From Nocardioides immobilis (GTDB lineage: Bacteria; Actinomycetota; Actinomycetes; Propionibacteriales; Nocardioidaceae): a DNA stretch of 64,000 nt. The translations under genes and the position numbers were made by a program. Within the stretch, counting starts at the first letter, position 1. Every line of letters begins with the position of its first letter. Of this stretch, positions 37,224-46,814 are shown piece after piece. Below the pieces are notes generated by a model that saw only the letters and a program-made list of their open reading frames with translations, searched no databases and was not told the DNA's origin. The stretch spans positions 1-64,000 of the forward strand of contig NZ_QXGH01000023.1 in assembly GCF_003515065.1 (NCBI RefSeq). Direction: 5' to 3'.

Positions 37224-37642
37224 GCGGCCTCGGGGAGGTCCGGGCCAACCGACGGATCGTGTTCCACGGGCTCGGCGCGCTCGGCGTGGCCGCTGCGCTC
37301 GCCGGCTGCGGCGGTGGTGACGACGGCTCGAGCGACGGCGACGACGTCGCGTCCGGCACCCAGCTGACCACCACCGACGAGGTGCCGGTCGGCGGCGGGG
37401 TCGTGCTGACCGACCAGAAGATCGTCGTCACGCAGCCGACCGAGGGCGAGTTCAAGGCGTTCACCGCGGTCTGCACCCACCAGCAGCTGCTGGTGACGTC
37501 GGTCGAGGAAGGCACGATCCACTGCGCCAACCACGGCAGCTCGTACGACGCGGCGACCGGTGAGGTGGCCGGCGGGCCCGCGCCTGCGGCGCTGACCGAG
37601 GTCGCCATCAAGGTCGACGGCGACAAGATCCTCACGGACTGA
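37220..37642 (+). CDS. Rieske [2Fe-2S] lipoprotein lacking the disulfide
   Basis: 140-aa paralogue of the preceding protein. N-R-R-I-V-F-H-G is a Tat-like signal and L-A-G-C a lipobox near residue 29. The Rieske motifs read C-T-H-Q-Q-L and C-A-N-H-G-S: the Cys/His cluster ligands remain, but both cysteines that form the usual stabilising disulfide are replaced (Leu and Asn). The shared segment E-V-P-V-G-G-G-V-V-L-T-D before the first motif shows tandem duplication. Loss of the disulfide is typical of ferredoxin-type Rieske centres with lower potential. Its 3' end overlaps the convergent TPR gene by 11 bp. Confidence 0.85.
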   Translation: MSGLGEVRANRRIVFHGLGALGVAAALAGCGGGDDGSSDGDDVASGTQLTTTDEVPVGGGVVLTDQKIVVTQPTEGEFKAFTAVCTHQQLLVTSVEEGTIHCANHGSSYDAATGEVAGGPAPAALTEVAIKVDGDKILTD

Positions 37643-38920
37643 GGGGCTCGACCGCGACCTGTCGCCAGCGCTGGTCGCGGGGGGAGGGCCGCCGATCGAG
37701 TCGGGCGTCGAGCAGCGAACGGGCGTCGTCGTACCTCTCGGCGCGGAGCAGCGCCGCGATCCGGGTCTCCTCGACGATCTCGCGCTGCGCGTCGGAGCCG
37801 CCGAGCCGCCAACAGATGGCGCCAATGCGGCCAGCCGGTCGGCGGCCTCGGACGCGCGTCCCGAGCCGAGCACCCAGAGCGCCTCGGCCAGGGGTGCGAC
37901 CACCTCGCGCTGGGCGGCGTGCTGGTGGGTCGTGCACCGCTTCGCCAGCCGGCGGAGGCCGTCGAGGTCGTCGAGCGCGAGCAGGGTCACCGCGGCATGC
38001 ATCCCGAGGAAGGCGGTGGCCGGTGCTTCGAGGCCGCCGCACCCGGTGACCCGGGCGACCTCCTCGAGCCCGGGCACCGCTTCGGCGTCGGGGGTCAGCG
38101 CCCAGCGGTAGAGCAGCGAGCCGGTGTCGACCAGGGCTCGACACCCGACGGCGTGCCGTGGCTGGAGCTGGGTGGTGTAGCGACGGCGGACCGCCTCGAG
38201 GTCGCCGAGCGAGAGCTCGTGCAGCGCCGCGTGCCAGGAGAAGTGGGTGAGGCTCTCGGTCTCTGCTCCCTCGCCGGTCACCCACGCGTCCATCCAGGCC
38301 AGCCCGGCCACGTGGTCGCCGGTCTCGTAGTGGGCGTGCGCCCGCGCGTGGGCGGCGTGACCGGCCGTCGGGTCCGCGGCCAGTGCTCGCCACGAGAGCG
38401 CCATGGCGTCGTCGTACCGCCGCTGCTCCTGGCGCACGAAGGCGAGGAGGCCGAGGAACCAGGGGTCGTCTCCGTACGACGGCGCTGCTTCCTCGACGAT
38501 CGCCCACGCCTCGGCCGGAACCTCGGTCACGCCGGCGAAGGCGATCGTGGGCATCGCGACGGACAGCAGCACCGCGTCGCGGGGATAGGCGGTCAGGTGC
38601 GCGAGCAGCGGGCGGTGGTCACCCTGGAGGTGACGGTCGACCGCGTGGACGTGGCTGCGCTCGCGCTCGCTCGCCCGGCCCGAGAGCCGTCGCGCGTCGT
38701 CGAGCCGCGAGGCGATGTCGACGTCGACGCACATCTCGTGGCCGAGCAGTGCCAGGTCGGCGTGGGCGAGGGCGAACGTCGGGTCGTGCGCGAGCGACGA
38801 GGCGATCCGGACGTGTGCGTCGCGGCGGAGGCGGAGCAGGTCACGGACGCCGGCGACGTACGCCGCCGCTGCCGCCGGACTCGTGGTCAGCGGATAGCCG
38901 TAGTCCTCCCGACAACCCAT
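37632..38920 (-). pseudogene. TPR protein (TTC38-like) with an apparent frameshift
   Basis: Helical-repeat protein of about 430 residues, similar to bacterial tetratricopeptide-repeat protein 38 homologues. The N-terminal frame (from ATG 38920) carries A-H-A-D-L-A-L-L-G-H-E and repeated A-L-A-x-D-P-T-x-x-H-A-x-x-A helices up to about residue 365. It then becomes Ser/Arg/Pro-rich. The expected end (C-W-R-L-G-G-S-D-A-Q-R-E-I, then A-L-L-R-A-E-R-Y-D-D-A-R) continues in another frame to a TGA at 37632. The junction is near 37820-37826 and a single missing base restores one frame. It may be a real lesion or a sequence error. No function is assigned to the family in bacteria. Confidence 0.7.
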
Positions 38921-39022
38921 GCCTGCAGTCTCTCCCGCGTTCCGTCACGCGTCACGGAATCGGTGAGCGCGTCTGCCGATCACTGTGTGATGGCGCCGGC
39001 CGTAGTCGTGCAGCAGTGATAG

Positions 39023-39358
39023 ATGCCGGTGACGACGGTCGTCAATCGCGCGGAGATCCTGGCCGGGATCGCCGTTCTCCCGGACGGGGAGCGGAAGCGC
39101 CGCCTGAGCGAGGTCGCGGGCACCGCGTTCGACACGCTGGGGGTGTGCCTCCCGCTGATGCCCGAGGCGGCGTCGGCGTACGCCTCGATCGTCGCGTCGC
39201 GTCGTTCCACCGGCCCGCCGATCGGTTCGATGGACGCCTTGGTCGCTGCGATAGCGCGGGTGAGCGGTGCTTCGGTCGCGACCCGCGACCGGTCCGACTT
39301 CGAGGGCCTGGGGCTCGACCTGGTCGATCCGTGGCGCGGGCCGGAAGCCGCTGACTGA
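39023..39358 (+). pseudogene. N-terminally truncated PIN-domain (VapC/FitB-like) toxin
   Basis: 111-aa remnant matching the C-terminal three quarters of a VapC-type RNase: N-R-A-E-I-L-A-G-I-A-V-L-P-D-G-E-R, then S-M-D-A-L-V-A-A-I-A-R and A-T-R-D-R-S-D-F-E-G-L. The conserved N-terminal strand with the first catalytic Asp (L-D-T-N) is absent, and a TAG codon directly precedes the ATG. No antitoxin gene is visible upstream. A complete toxin would need about 40 more residues, so this copy is probably inactive. Confidence 0.65.
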
Positions 39359-39387
39359 CTGTCGACGTCGGTCCGTAGGGTGGTGGC
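39352..39387 (+). promoter_or_regulatory. candidate promoter of uvrC
   Basis: TGACTG (39352) and TAGGGT (39376) are 18 bp apart. The GTG start at 39388 is six bases after the -10 box, consistent with a leaderless transcript. Confidence 0.45.
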
Positions 39388-41316
39388 GTGTCGCAGAGCT
39401 ACCGTCCGAAGCCGGGCGAGATCCCCACCGAACCCGGGGTCTACCGCTTCCGCGACAAGCAGCGACGGGTGATCTACGTCGGCAAGGCGAAGAACCTGAG
39501 GGCGCGGCTGTCGTCGTACTTCCAGGACATCGGCAACCTGCACCAGCGCACCGCGACGATGGTCGCGACCGCGGCCTCGGTGGAGTGGACGGTCGTCAAG
39601 ACCGAGGTCGAGGCGCTGCAGCTGGAGTACTCCTGGATCAAGGAGTACGACCCGCGCTTCAACGTGAAGTACCGCGACGACAAGTCCTACCCGTGGCTGG
39701 CGGTCACGGTCGGCGACGAGTTCCCGCGTGTGATGGTGGGGCGCGGTGCGAAGCGCAAGGGCACCCGCTACTTCGGTCCCTACAGCCACGCGTGGGCGAT
39801 CCGCGAGACCGTCGACATCCTGCTCCGGGTCTTCCCGATGCGGTCGTGCAGCAACGGCGTCTTCAAGCGGTCGCAGCAGATCGGGCGGCCGTGCCTGCTC
39901 GGCTACATCGACAAGTGCGCCGCACCGTGCGTCGGCAACGTCACGGCCGAGGAGCACCGCGCGATCGTCGACGACTTCTGCGAGTTCATGGCGGGCCGCA
40001 CCAAGCCGTTCATCAGGCGCATCGAGAAGGAGATGTACGCCGCCAGCGACGCCGAGGACTTCGAGCGGGCGGCCCGGCTCCGCGACGACCTCGGCGCGAT
40101 GCAGAAGGCGCTCGAGAAGCAGGCGGTGGTGCTGGGCGACGGCGCCGACGCCGACGTGATCGCGCTGGCGGAGGACCCGCTGGAGGTGGCCGTCCAGGTC
40201 TTCTACGTGCGCGGCGGACGGGTGCGGGGCCAGCGCGGGTGGGTCGCCGACCGCACCGACGACGCCGAGACCGCCGAGCTGGTGGAGACCTTCCTGCTCC
40301 AGCTGTACGGCGGGGAGCCCGATGCCGTCCCGAAGGAGATCCTGGTGCCGGAGCTGCCGCCGGACCGGGTGACGTTCGAGCAGCTGCTCGGCGACCTCCG
40401 CGGGTCGAAGGTGGCGATCCGGGTTCCGCAGCGCGGCGACAAGAAGGCCCTGCAGGAGAACGTCGCCCGCAACGCCAAGGAGTCGCTCGCCCTGCACAAG
40501 ACCAAGCGGGCGAGCGACCTGACCACGCGCAACCGGGCGCTCGCCGAGATCGCCGACGCGCTCGGGCTCGACGAGGCGCCGCTGCGGATCGAGTGCTACG
40601 ACGTGTCCCACATGCAGGGCACCGAGATCGTCGCGTCGATGGTGGTGTTCGAGGACGGCCTCGCCCGCAAGGGGGAGTACCGCCGGTTCGTGATCCGCGA
40701 CCAGGAGGGTTCGGACGACGTGGCCGCCATGCACGAGGTGATCACGCGCCGATTCCGCCGGCTGCTCGACGAGCAGGCGCGGAGCGAGGAGCGGATGGGG
40801 GAGGACGGCCCGATGCTGGTCGACCCCGACACCGGGCGCCCACGGAAGTTCGCCTACGCGCCGGGGCTGGTCGTGGTGGACGGCGGTCCCCCCCAGGTCG
40901 CCGCCGCCCAGCGGGCGCTGGACGAGCTCGGCATCGACGACATCCCGGTCTGCGGCCTGGCGAAGCGGCTGGAGGAGGTGTGGCTTCCCGGCGAGGAGGA
41001 CCCGGTGATCCTCCGTCGGACCTCCGAGGGGCTCTACCTGCTGCAGCGGGTGCGCGACGAGGCACACCGGTTCGCGATCGCCCACCACCGGGGCCGGCGC
41101 TCGAAGTCGATGGTCGAGAGCCTGCTCGACGACGTACCCGGACTGGGAGAGGTGCGCCGCAAGACGCTGCTGCGCCACTTCGGCTCGCTGAAGAAGCTGC
41201 GAGAGGCGGAAGCCGACGAGATCGCCGCCGTACCCGGCATCGGCCCGCGCACCGCGGCAGCCATCAAGGCCGCCGTGGCGGCAGGTGACGCCGCACGGAA
41301 GAATCCCGCCTCATGA
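39388..41316 (+). CDS. uvrC: excinuclease ABC subunit C
   Basis: 642-aa nuclease making both incisions in nucleotide excision repair. Domains in order: GIY-YIG nuclease (P-G-V-Y-R-F, then V-I-Y-V-G-K-A-K-N-L) at residues about 15-95, cysteines C-x-R/G-x3-C near 172, a UVR motif (D-F-E-R-A-A-R-L-R-D-D-L) near 215-245, RNase H-like endonuclease with I-E-C-Y-D-V-S-H near 405 and V-V-D-G-G-P near 497, and tandem helix-hairpin-helix near 575-635. The start is GTG 39388. The stop overlaps rapZ (ATGA). Confidence 0.97.
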   Translation: MSQSYRPKPGEIPTEPGVYRFRDKQRRVIYVGKAKNLRARLSSYFQDIGNLHQRTATMVATAASVEWTVVKTEVEALQLEYSWIKEYDPRFNVKYRDDKSYPWLAVTVGDEFPRVMVGRGAKRKGTRYFGPYSHAWAIRETVDILLRVFPMRSCSNGVFKRSQQIGRPCLLGYIDKCAAPCVGNVTAEEHRAIVDDFCEFMAGRTKPFIRRIEKEMYAASDAEDFERAARLRDDLGAMQKALEKQAVVLGDGADADVIALAEDPLEVAVQVFYVRGGRVRGQRGWVADRTDDAETAELVETFLLQLYGGEPDAVPKEILVPELPPDRVTFEQLLGDLRGSKVAIRVPQRGDKKALQENVARNAKESLALHKTKRASDLTTRNRALAEIADALGLDEAPLRIECYDVSHMQGTEIVASMVVFEDGLARKGEYRRFVIRDQEGSDDVAAMHEVITRRFRRLLDEQARSEERMGEDGPMLVDPDTGRPRKFAYAPGLVVVDGGPPQVAAAQRALDELGIDDIPVCGLAKRLEEVWLPGEEDPVILRRTSEGLYLLQRVRDEAHRFAIAHHRGRRSKSMVESLLDDVPGLGEVRRKTLLRHFGSLKKLREAEADEIAAVPGIGPRTAAAIKAAVAAGDAARKNPAS

Positions 41317-42182
41317 ACGATCAACCGGCGGGCGAGCTGGTGGTGGTGACCGGGATGACCGGTGCCGGCCGCAGCACCGCGGCCAAGGAGCTCGAGGACC
41401 TCGGGTTCTACGTCGTCGACAACCTGCCGCCGAGCCTGCTGCCCGAGGTCATGCGACTTGTCGACGAGAGCCAGGGCCGCAGCCAACGGGTGGCGGTCGT
41501 GGTCGACGTCCGGTCCGGCTCCTTCTTCCAGGGCCTGCGCAGCGCCCTCGCGCTCGGCGTCACCGGCCGCGACACGACGCTGGTGTTCCTCGACGCCACC
41601 GACGAGGTCCTGGTCCGCCGCCAGGAGGCCGTACGCCGGCCGCACCCGCTGCAGGAGGGTGGCCGGCTGCTCGACGGGCTGGCGCGTGAGCGGGTCGTGC
41701 TGGCCGACCTCCGCGCCGACGCGGACCTGGTGATCGACACCTCCAACCTCAACGTGCACCAGCTCACCGACCGGATCGCCGAGGCGTTCGGCACGCCGGA
41801 GACCACCCGGCTGCGGGTGACGACGATCAGCTTCGGCTTCAAGTACGGCATTCCGGCGGACGCCGACTACGTGGCGGACATGCGCTTCCTCCCCAACCCG
41901 CACTGGGTGCCCGAGCTCCGCGCGCACAACGGCCGCGACCAGGACGTCGTCGACTACGTCCTCGGCCGGCCGGGCGCCGAGGAGTTCCTCGAGCAGTACG
42001 TCCCTCTCCTCGCCGGCGTGGCCGAGGGCTACCTCCGCGAGGGCAAGCGCTTCATGCGGGTGGCGATCGGCTGCACCGGCGGGAAGCACCGCAGCGTCGC
42101 GATGAGCGAGGAGATCGCCCGCCGGATGCAGGAGCTGGGCTACGTCGCGCGCGCCCTCCACCGCGACCTGGGGCGAGAATGA
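41313..42182 (+). CDS. rapZ: RapZ/YvcJ-family nucleotide-binding protein
   Basis: 289-aa P-loop protein. Walker A is T-G-M-T-G-A-G-R-S-T near residue 13, V-V-D-N-L-P-P follows near 33, and the C-terminal domain has F-G-F-K-Y-G, D-M-R-F-L-P-N-P and G-C-T-G-G-K-H-R-S-V, all characteristic of RapZ. In enterobacteria RapZ is an RNA-binding adaptor that senses amino-sugar supply. In Gram-positives YvcJ binds GTP/ATP and its role is less clear. It lies in the universal actinobacterial run uvrC-rapZ-yvcK-whiA with ATGA overlaps on both sides, so the genes are translationally coupled. Confidence 0.95.
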   Translation: MNDQPAGELVVVTGMTGAGRSTAAKELEDLGFYVVDNLPPSLLPEVMRLVDESQGRSQRVAVVVDVRSGSFFQGLRSALALGVTGRDTTLVFLDATDEVLVRRQEAVRRPHPLQEGGRLLDGLARERVVLADLRADADLVIDTSNLNVHQLTDRIAEAFGTPETTRLRVTTISFGFKYGIPADADYVADMRFLPNPHWVPELRAHNGRDQDVVDYVLGRPGAEEFLEQYVPLLAGVAEGYLREGKRFMRVAIGCTGGKHRSVAMSEEIARRMQELGYVARALHRDLGRE

Positions 42183-43165
42183 CGCCTCGTCCGCACCGGC
42201 CGCACGACCGGGCTCAGGCGGTGGTGGCCCTCGGGGGCGGCCACGGCCTGCACGGCTCGCTGACCGCGCTGCGGATGCTCGTCGACGACCTGACCGTCGA
42301 CGAGCTCACCGCCGTCGTGACCGTGGCGGACAACGGCGGGTCGTCCGGGCGGCTGAGGGGCGAGTTCGGCGTACTCCCTCCCGGTGACCTGCGGATGGCG
42401 CTCGCGGCGCTGTGCGGCGACGACGAGTGGGGCGACACCTGGGCGCGGGTGCTCCAGCACCGGTTCGAGGGCGACGGCGAGATGCGGGGCCATGTCGTCG
42501 GCAACCTGCTCATCGTCGGCCTCTGGGAGCTGCTCGGCGACCACGTCGACGCGCTCGACTGGGTCGGTCGGCTGCTCGGCGCCAAGGGGCGGGTACTGCC
42601 GATGGCGATGACGCCGATGGACATCACTGCCGAAGTGCGGGGCCTGGCCGACGATCCGGACGAGCTGACCGTGGTGCGGGGCCAGGTGGAGGTCGCCACG
42701 ACCGACGGGGTGATCGTGTCGATCGCGCTCGACCCGCCCGATCCCGACGTCAGCTCGGCGGTGCTCACCGCGATCGACGAGGCCGACTGGGCCGTGCTCG
42801 GCCCGGGGTCGTGGTTCACCTCGGTGATCCCGCACCTGCTGGTGCCGCAGCTGCGCGACGCGCTGGTCGCGACCGACGCCCGGCTCATCGTCGTCCTCAA
42901 CCTCGCCGAGCAGCAGGGGGAGACGGGCGGGTTCGGCCCGGCCGACCACCTCGCCGTGCTCGCCGAGCACGCCCCCGCCCTCGCCGTCCACACCGTGCTC
43001 GCCGATCGGGAGAGCGTCGGTGACGACGCCGACGAGCTGCGTTCCGTGGTGCGCGCGCTCGGCGCCCGGCTCGTGATCGACGACATCGCGATGGGTGACG
43101 GGACCCCACGGCACGACCCGGTGCTGCTCGCGGCGGCGTACGCCCGGATCATGCAGTCCAGTTAG
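42179..43165 (+). CDS. yvcK: YvcK/CofD-like gluconeogenesis factor
   Basis: 328-aa protein of the YvcK (CofD-like) family. Evidence includes V-V-A-L-G-G-G-H-G-L near residue 15, V-A-D-N-G-G-S-S-G-R-L-R near 48, L-P-P-G-D-L-R near 66, and G-P-G-S-W-F-T-S-V-I-P near 207. YvcK binds UDP-sugars and adjusts carbon flux and cell-wall synthesis in other Gram-positive bacteria (CuvA in mycobacteria). It overlaps rapZ by 4 bp and is followed after 47 bp by whiA. Confidence 0.95.
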   Translation: MTPRPHRPHDRAQAVVALGGGHGLHGSLTALRMLVDDLTVDELTAVVTVADNGGSSGRLRGEFGVLPPGDLRMALAALCGDDEWGDTWARVLQHRFEGDGEMRGHVVGNLLIVGLWELLGDHVDALDWVGRLLGAKGRVLPMAMTPMDITAEVRGLADDPDELTVVRGQVEVATTDGVIVSIALDPPDPDVSSAVLTAIDEADWAVLGPGSWFTSVIPHLLVPQLRDALVATDARLIVVLNLAEQQGETGGFGPADHLAVLAEHAPALAVHTVLADRESVGDDADELRSVVRALGARLVIDDIAMGDGTPRHDPVLLAAAYARIMQSS

Positions 43166-43212
43166 GCCGTTCCGGTTCTTCGGTAGTTGACCGTCGTGGC
43201 AGGATCGCCCTT

Positions 43213-44196
43213 ATGGCGATGACGGCTCAGGTCAAGGCGGAACTGGCCTCCACCCCGGTCACCAAGGCGTGTTGTCGCAAGGCGGAGGTCGCCTCGACAC
43301 TGCGCTTCGCCGGGGGCCTTCACATCGTCGGCGGCCGGATCGTGGTCGAGGCCGAGCTGGACACCGGTGCGGCGGCCCGGCGGCTGCGTCGCGACATCGC
43401 GGAGATGTACGGCCAGTCCTCCGACGTGGTGATGGTGCAGGGCAACGGCATCCGCAAGGGCAGCCGCTACATCGTGCGGGTGGTCAAGGACGGCGAGGCC
43501 CTGGCCCGCCAGACCGGCCTGCTCGACCAGCGCGGTCGTCCGGTGCGCGGGCTCCCGCCCGCCGTCGTGTCCGGCGGGGGCTGCGACGCCGTCGCCGCGT
43601 GGCGGGGCGCGTTCCTGGCGCACGGCTCCCTCACCGAACCGGGCCGGTCGTCGTCCCTGGAGGTCACGTGCCCCGGCTCCGAGGCCGCGCTCGCCCTGGT
43701 CGGCGTCGCCCGGCGGCTCGGGATCCAGGCGAAGGCGCGGGAGGTCCGCGGTGTCGACCGGGTCGTCATCCGCGACGGCGACGCGATCGGTCAGCTGCTG
43801 ACCAGGCTCGGCGCCCACGAGACCCTGATGGCCTGGGAGGAGCGCCGGATGCGGCGCGAGGTCCGGGCCACCGCCAACCGGCTCGCCAACTTCGACGACG
43901 CCAACCTGCGCCGTTCGGCACGAGCCGCGGTCACCGCCGGCGCGCGGGTCGAGCGCGCGATGGAGATCCTCGGCGACGAGGTGCCCGACCACCTCCGGAT
44001 GGCCGGCACCCTCCGCCTCGAGCACAAGCAGGCGTCGCTGGAGGAGCTCGGCCAGCTGCACGAGCCGGTGCTGACCAAGGACGCGATCGCCGGCCGGATC
44101 CGGCGGCTGCTCGCAATGGCCGACAAGCGCGCCGAGGAGCTGGGTGTGCCCGACACCGAGGCGTCGCTGACGCCGGAGATGCTCGCCGAGTCCTGA
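43213..44196 (+). CDS. whiA: sporulation/cell-division transcription regulator WhiA
   Basis: 327-aa DNA-binding protein with an N-terminal degenerate LAGLIDADG homing-endonuclease fold (R-K-A-E-V-A-S-T-L-R-F near residue 24, W-R-G-A-F-L-A-H-G-S near 133) and a C-terminal helix-turn-helix (N-F-D-D-A-N-L-R-R-S-A-R-A-A-V near 225, then L-E-E-L-G-Q near 280). In Streptomyces WhiA acts with WhiB on septation genes. Non-sporulating actinobacteria also keep it for division control. It is the last gene of the uvrC cluster. Length and start (ATG 43213) are normal. Confidence 0.96.
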   Translation: MAMTAQVKAELASTPVTKACCRKAEVASTLRFAGGLHIVGGRIVVEAELDTGAAARRLRRDIAEMYGQSSDVVMVQGNGIRKGSRYIVRVVKDGEALARQTGLLDQRGRPVRGLPPAVVSGGGCDAVAAWRGAFLAHGSLTEPGRSSSLEVTCPGSEAALALVGVARRLGIQAKAREVRGVDRVVIRDGDAIGQLLTRLGAHETLMAWEERRMRREVRATANRLANFDDANLRRSARAAVTAGARVERAMEILGDEVPDHLRMAGTLRLEHKQASLEELGQLHEPVLTKDAIAGRIRRLLAMADKRAEELGVPDTEASLTPEMLAES

Positions 44197-44237
44197 TCGG
44201 TCTTGTGTCCCGGCGCTGCACGGAGCATCGTGGGCAC

Positions 44238-44423
44238 ATGCGAGCGAACGTGGGCGACCGACTCGTCGTCGAGGGCCGGACGGACTCGATGCACCGACGC
44301 GAGGCCGAGGTGCTGGAGGTGCGGGGAGAGGACGGCGCTCCGCCGTACCTCGTCCGCTGGGAGGACGGCCATGAGGCGTTGACCTTCCCAGGGGCCGACG
44401 CGCACGTCGTACCCGCTCCGTGA
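44238..44423 (+). CDS. DUF1918 domain protein
   Basis: 61-aa protein that is one complete DUF1918 domain: V-G-D-R-L-V-V-E-G near the start, G-R-T-D-S-M-H-R-R-E-A-E-V-L-E-V and Y-L-V-R-W-E-D-G-H-E near the end. The fold is a small SH3-like barrel of unknown function that is common in actinobacteria. It is a monocistronic unit between whiA and gap. Confidence 0.85.
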   Translation: MRANVGDRLVVEGRTDSMHRREAEVLEVRGEDGAPPYLVRWEDGHEALTFPGADAHVVPAP

Positions 44424-44588
44424 CAGCGTCCCGGCGCGTGTGATCGTTGTTACCGGGACGTACGCCGGGACACGGCGCGGGCTGTCCGGGAGCGGACGGT
44501 AGGGTCGATGCGCGGGTGACTGAACGCCCGCAACTTCCGTCAAGGCGGGTGACCAAACACCCACCACCGAGACCAGGAGAACATTGCT

Positions 44589-45587
<999 letters not shown>

Positions 45588-45589
45588 CG

Positions 45590-46807
45590 GTGGGGGAGTA
45601 CGCGGGACTCGGCGAGGTCAGCGGAAAGACAGTCCTCGTCCGGTCGGACCTCAACGTGCCGCTGGACGGTACGACGATCACCGACGACGGCCGGATCCGG
45701 GCCAGCGTCCCGACCATCAAGGCACTGGCGGACGCCGGCGCCCGGGTGGTCGTGACGGCGCACCTCGGCCGCCCGAAGGGCGCGCCCGAGCCGGCGTACT
45801 CCCTCGGCCCGGTCGCAGCCCGGCTCGGCGAGCTGCTCGGCCAGGAGGTCGCGTTCGCGACCGACACCGTGGGTGACTCCGCGAAGGAGACCGTGGCCGC
45901 GCTGGCCGACGGCCAGGTCGCGGTGCTGGAGAACGTGCGTTTCAACCCGGGCGAGACCAGCAAGGACGACGCCGAGCGCGGTGCGTTCGCCGACCAGCTG
46001 GTGGCGCTCACCGGTCCTGACGGCGCGTTCGTCTCCGACGGCTTCGGTGTCGTGCACCGCAAGCAGGCGTCGGTCTACGACGTCGCGCAGCGGCTGCCGC
46101 ACGCGATGGGCGGCCTGGTCGCGGCCGAGATCGACGTGCTCCGGCGGCTCACCGTCAAGCCCGAGCGCCCGTACGTGGTCGTGCTCGGCGGCTCGAAGGT
46201 GTCCGACAAGCTGGGTGTCATCGACAACCTGCTCGGCAAGGCCGACAAGCTGCTCATCGGCGGCGGGATGGTGTTCACCTTCCTCGCCGCTGAGGGTCAC
46301 GAGGTCGGCAAGAGCCTGCTCGAAGAGGATCAGCTCGACACCTGCCGCGACTACCTGCGCCGGGCGCGGGAGGCCGGCGTGGAGCTGGTGCTCCCGTCCG
46401 ACATCATCGTCGACACCGAGTTCCCCTCGGGCGACCGGACGCCGGCGCCGGGTTCGGTTCCGTCGTCGGAGATCCCTGCCGACAGCCTCGGTCTCGACAT
46501 CGGCCCGGAGAGCGCCGCGAGCTACGCGCGGGCACTGTCCGACGCGCGGACCGTCTTCTGGAACGGCCCGATGGGCGTGTTCGAGGTCGACGCGTTCGCA
46601 GCCGGCACCAAGGCGGTCGCCGAGGCGCTCACCAGGGTCTCGGCTGCCGGCGGGCTGACCGTCGTGGGCGGCGGCGACTCGGCGGCTGCGGTCCGCAAGC
46701 TCGGCTTCGACGAAGACGCGTTCGGCCACATCTCCACCGGTGGTGGCGCCAGCCTCGAATACCTCGAGGGCAAGGAACTCCCCGGCATCACCGTCCTGGA
46801 AAGCTGA
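45590..46807 (+). CDS. pgk: phosphoglycerate kinase
   Basis: 405-aa glycolytic kinase. Characteristic segments are L-V-R-S-D-L-N-V-P-L near residue 16, H-L-G-R-P-K-G near 60, V-L-G-G-S-K-V-S-D-K near 200, and W-N-G-P-M-G-V-F-E near 325, with G-G-G-D-S near 365 for nucleotide binding. No Shine-Dalgarno is apparent, and the GTG at 45590 follows the gap stop by 2 bp, so translation likely depends on coupling. An apparent longer frame from 45530 overlaps gap and is rejected. Confidence 0.97.
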   Translation: MGEYAGLGEVSGKTVLVRSDLNVPLDGTTITDDGRIRASVPTIKALADAGARVVVTAHLGRPKGAPEPAYSLGPVAARLGELLGQEVAFATDTVGDSAKETVAALADGQVAVLENVRFNPGETSKDDAERGAFADQLVALTGPDGAFVSDGFGVVHRKQASVYDVAQRLPHAMGGLVAAEIDVLRRLTVKPERPYVVVLGGSKVSDKLGVIDNLLGKADKLLIGGGMVFTFLAAEGHEVGKSLLEEDQLDTCRDYLRRAREAGVELVLPSDIIVDTEFPSGDRTPAPGSVPSSEIPADSLGLDIGPESAASYARALSDARTVFWNGPMGVFEVDAFAAGTKAVAEALTRVSAAGGLTVVGGGDSAAAVRKLGFDEDAFGHISTGGGASLEYLEGKELPGITVLES

Positions 46808-46814
46808 GAACCGA

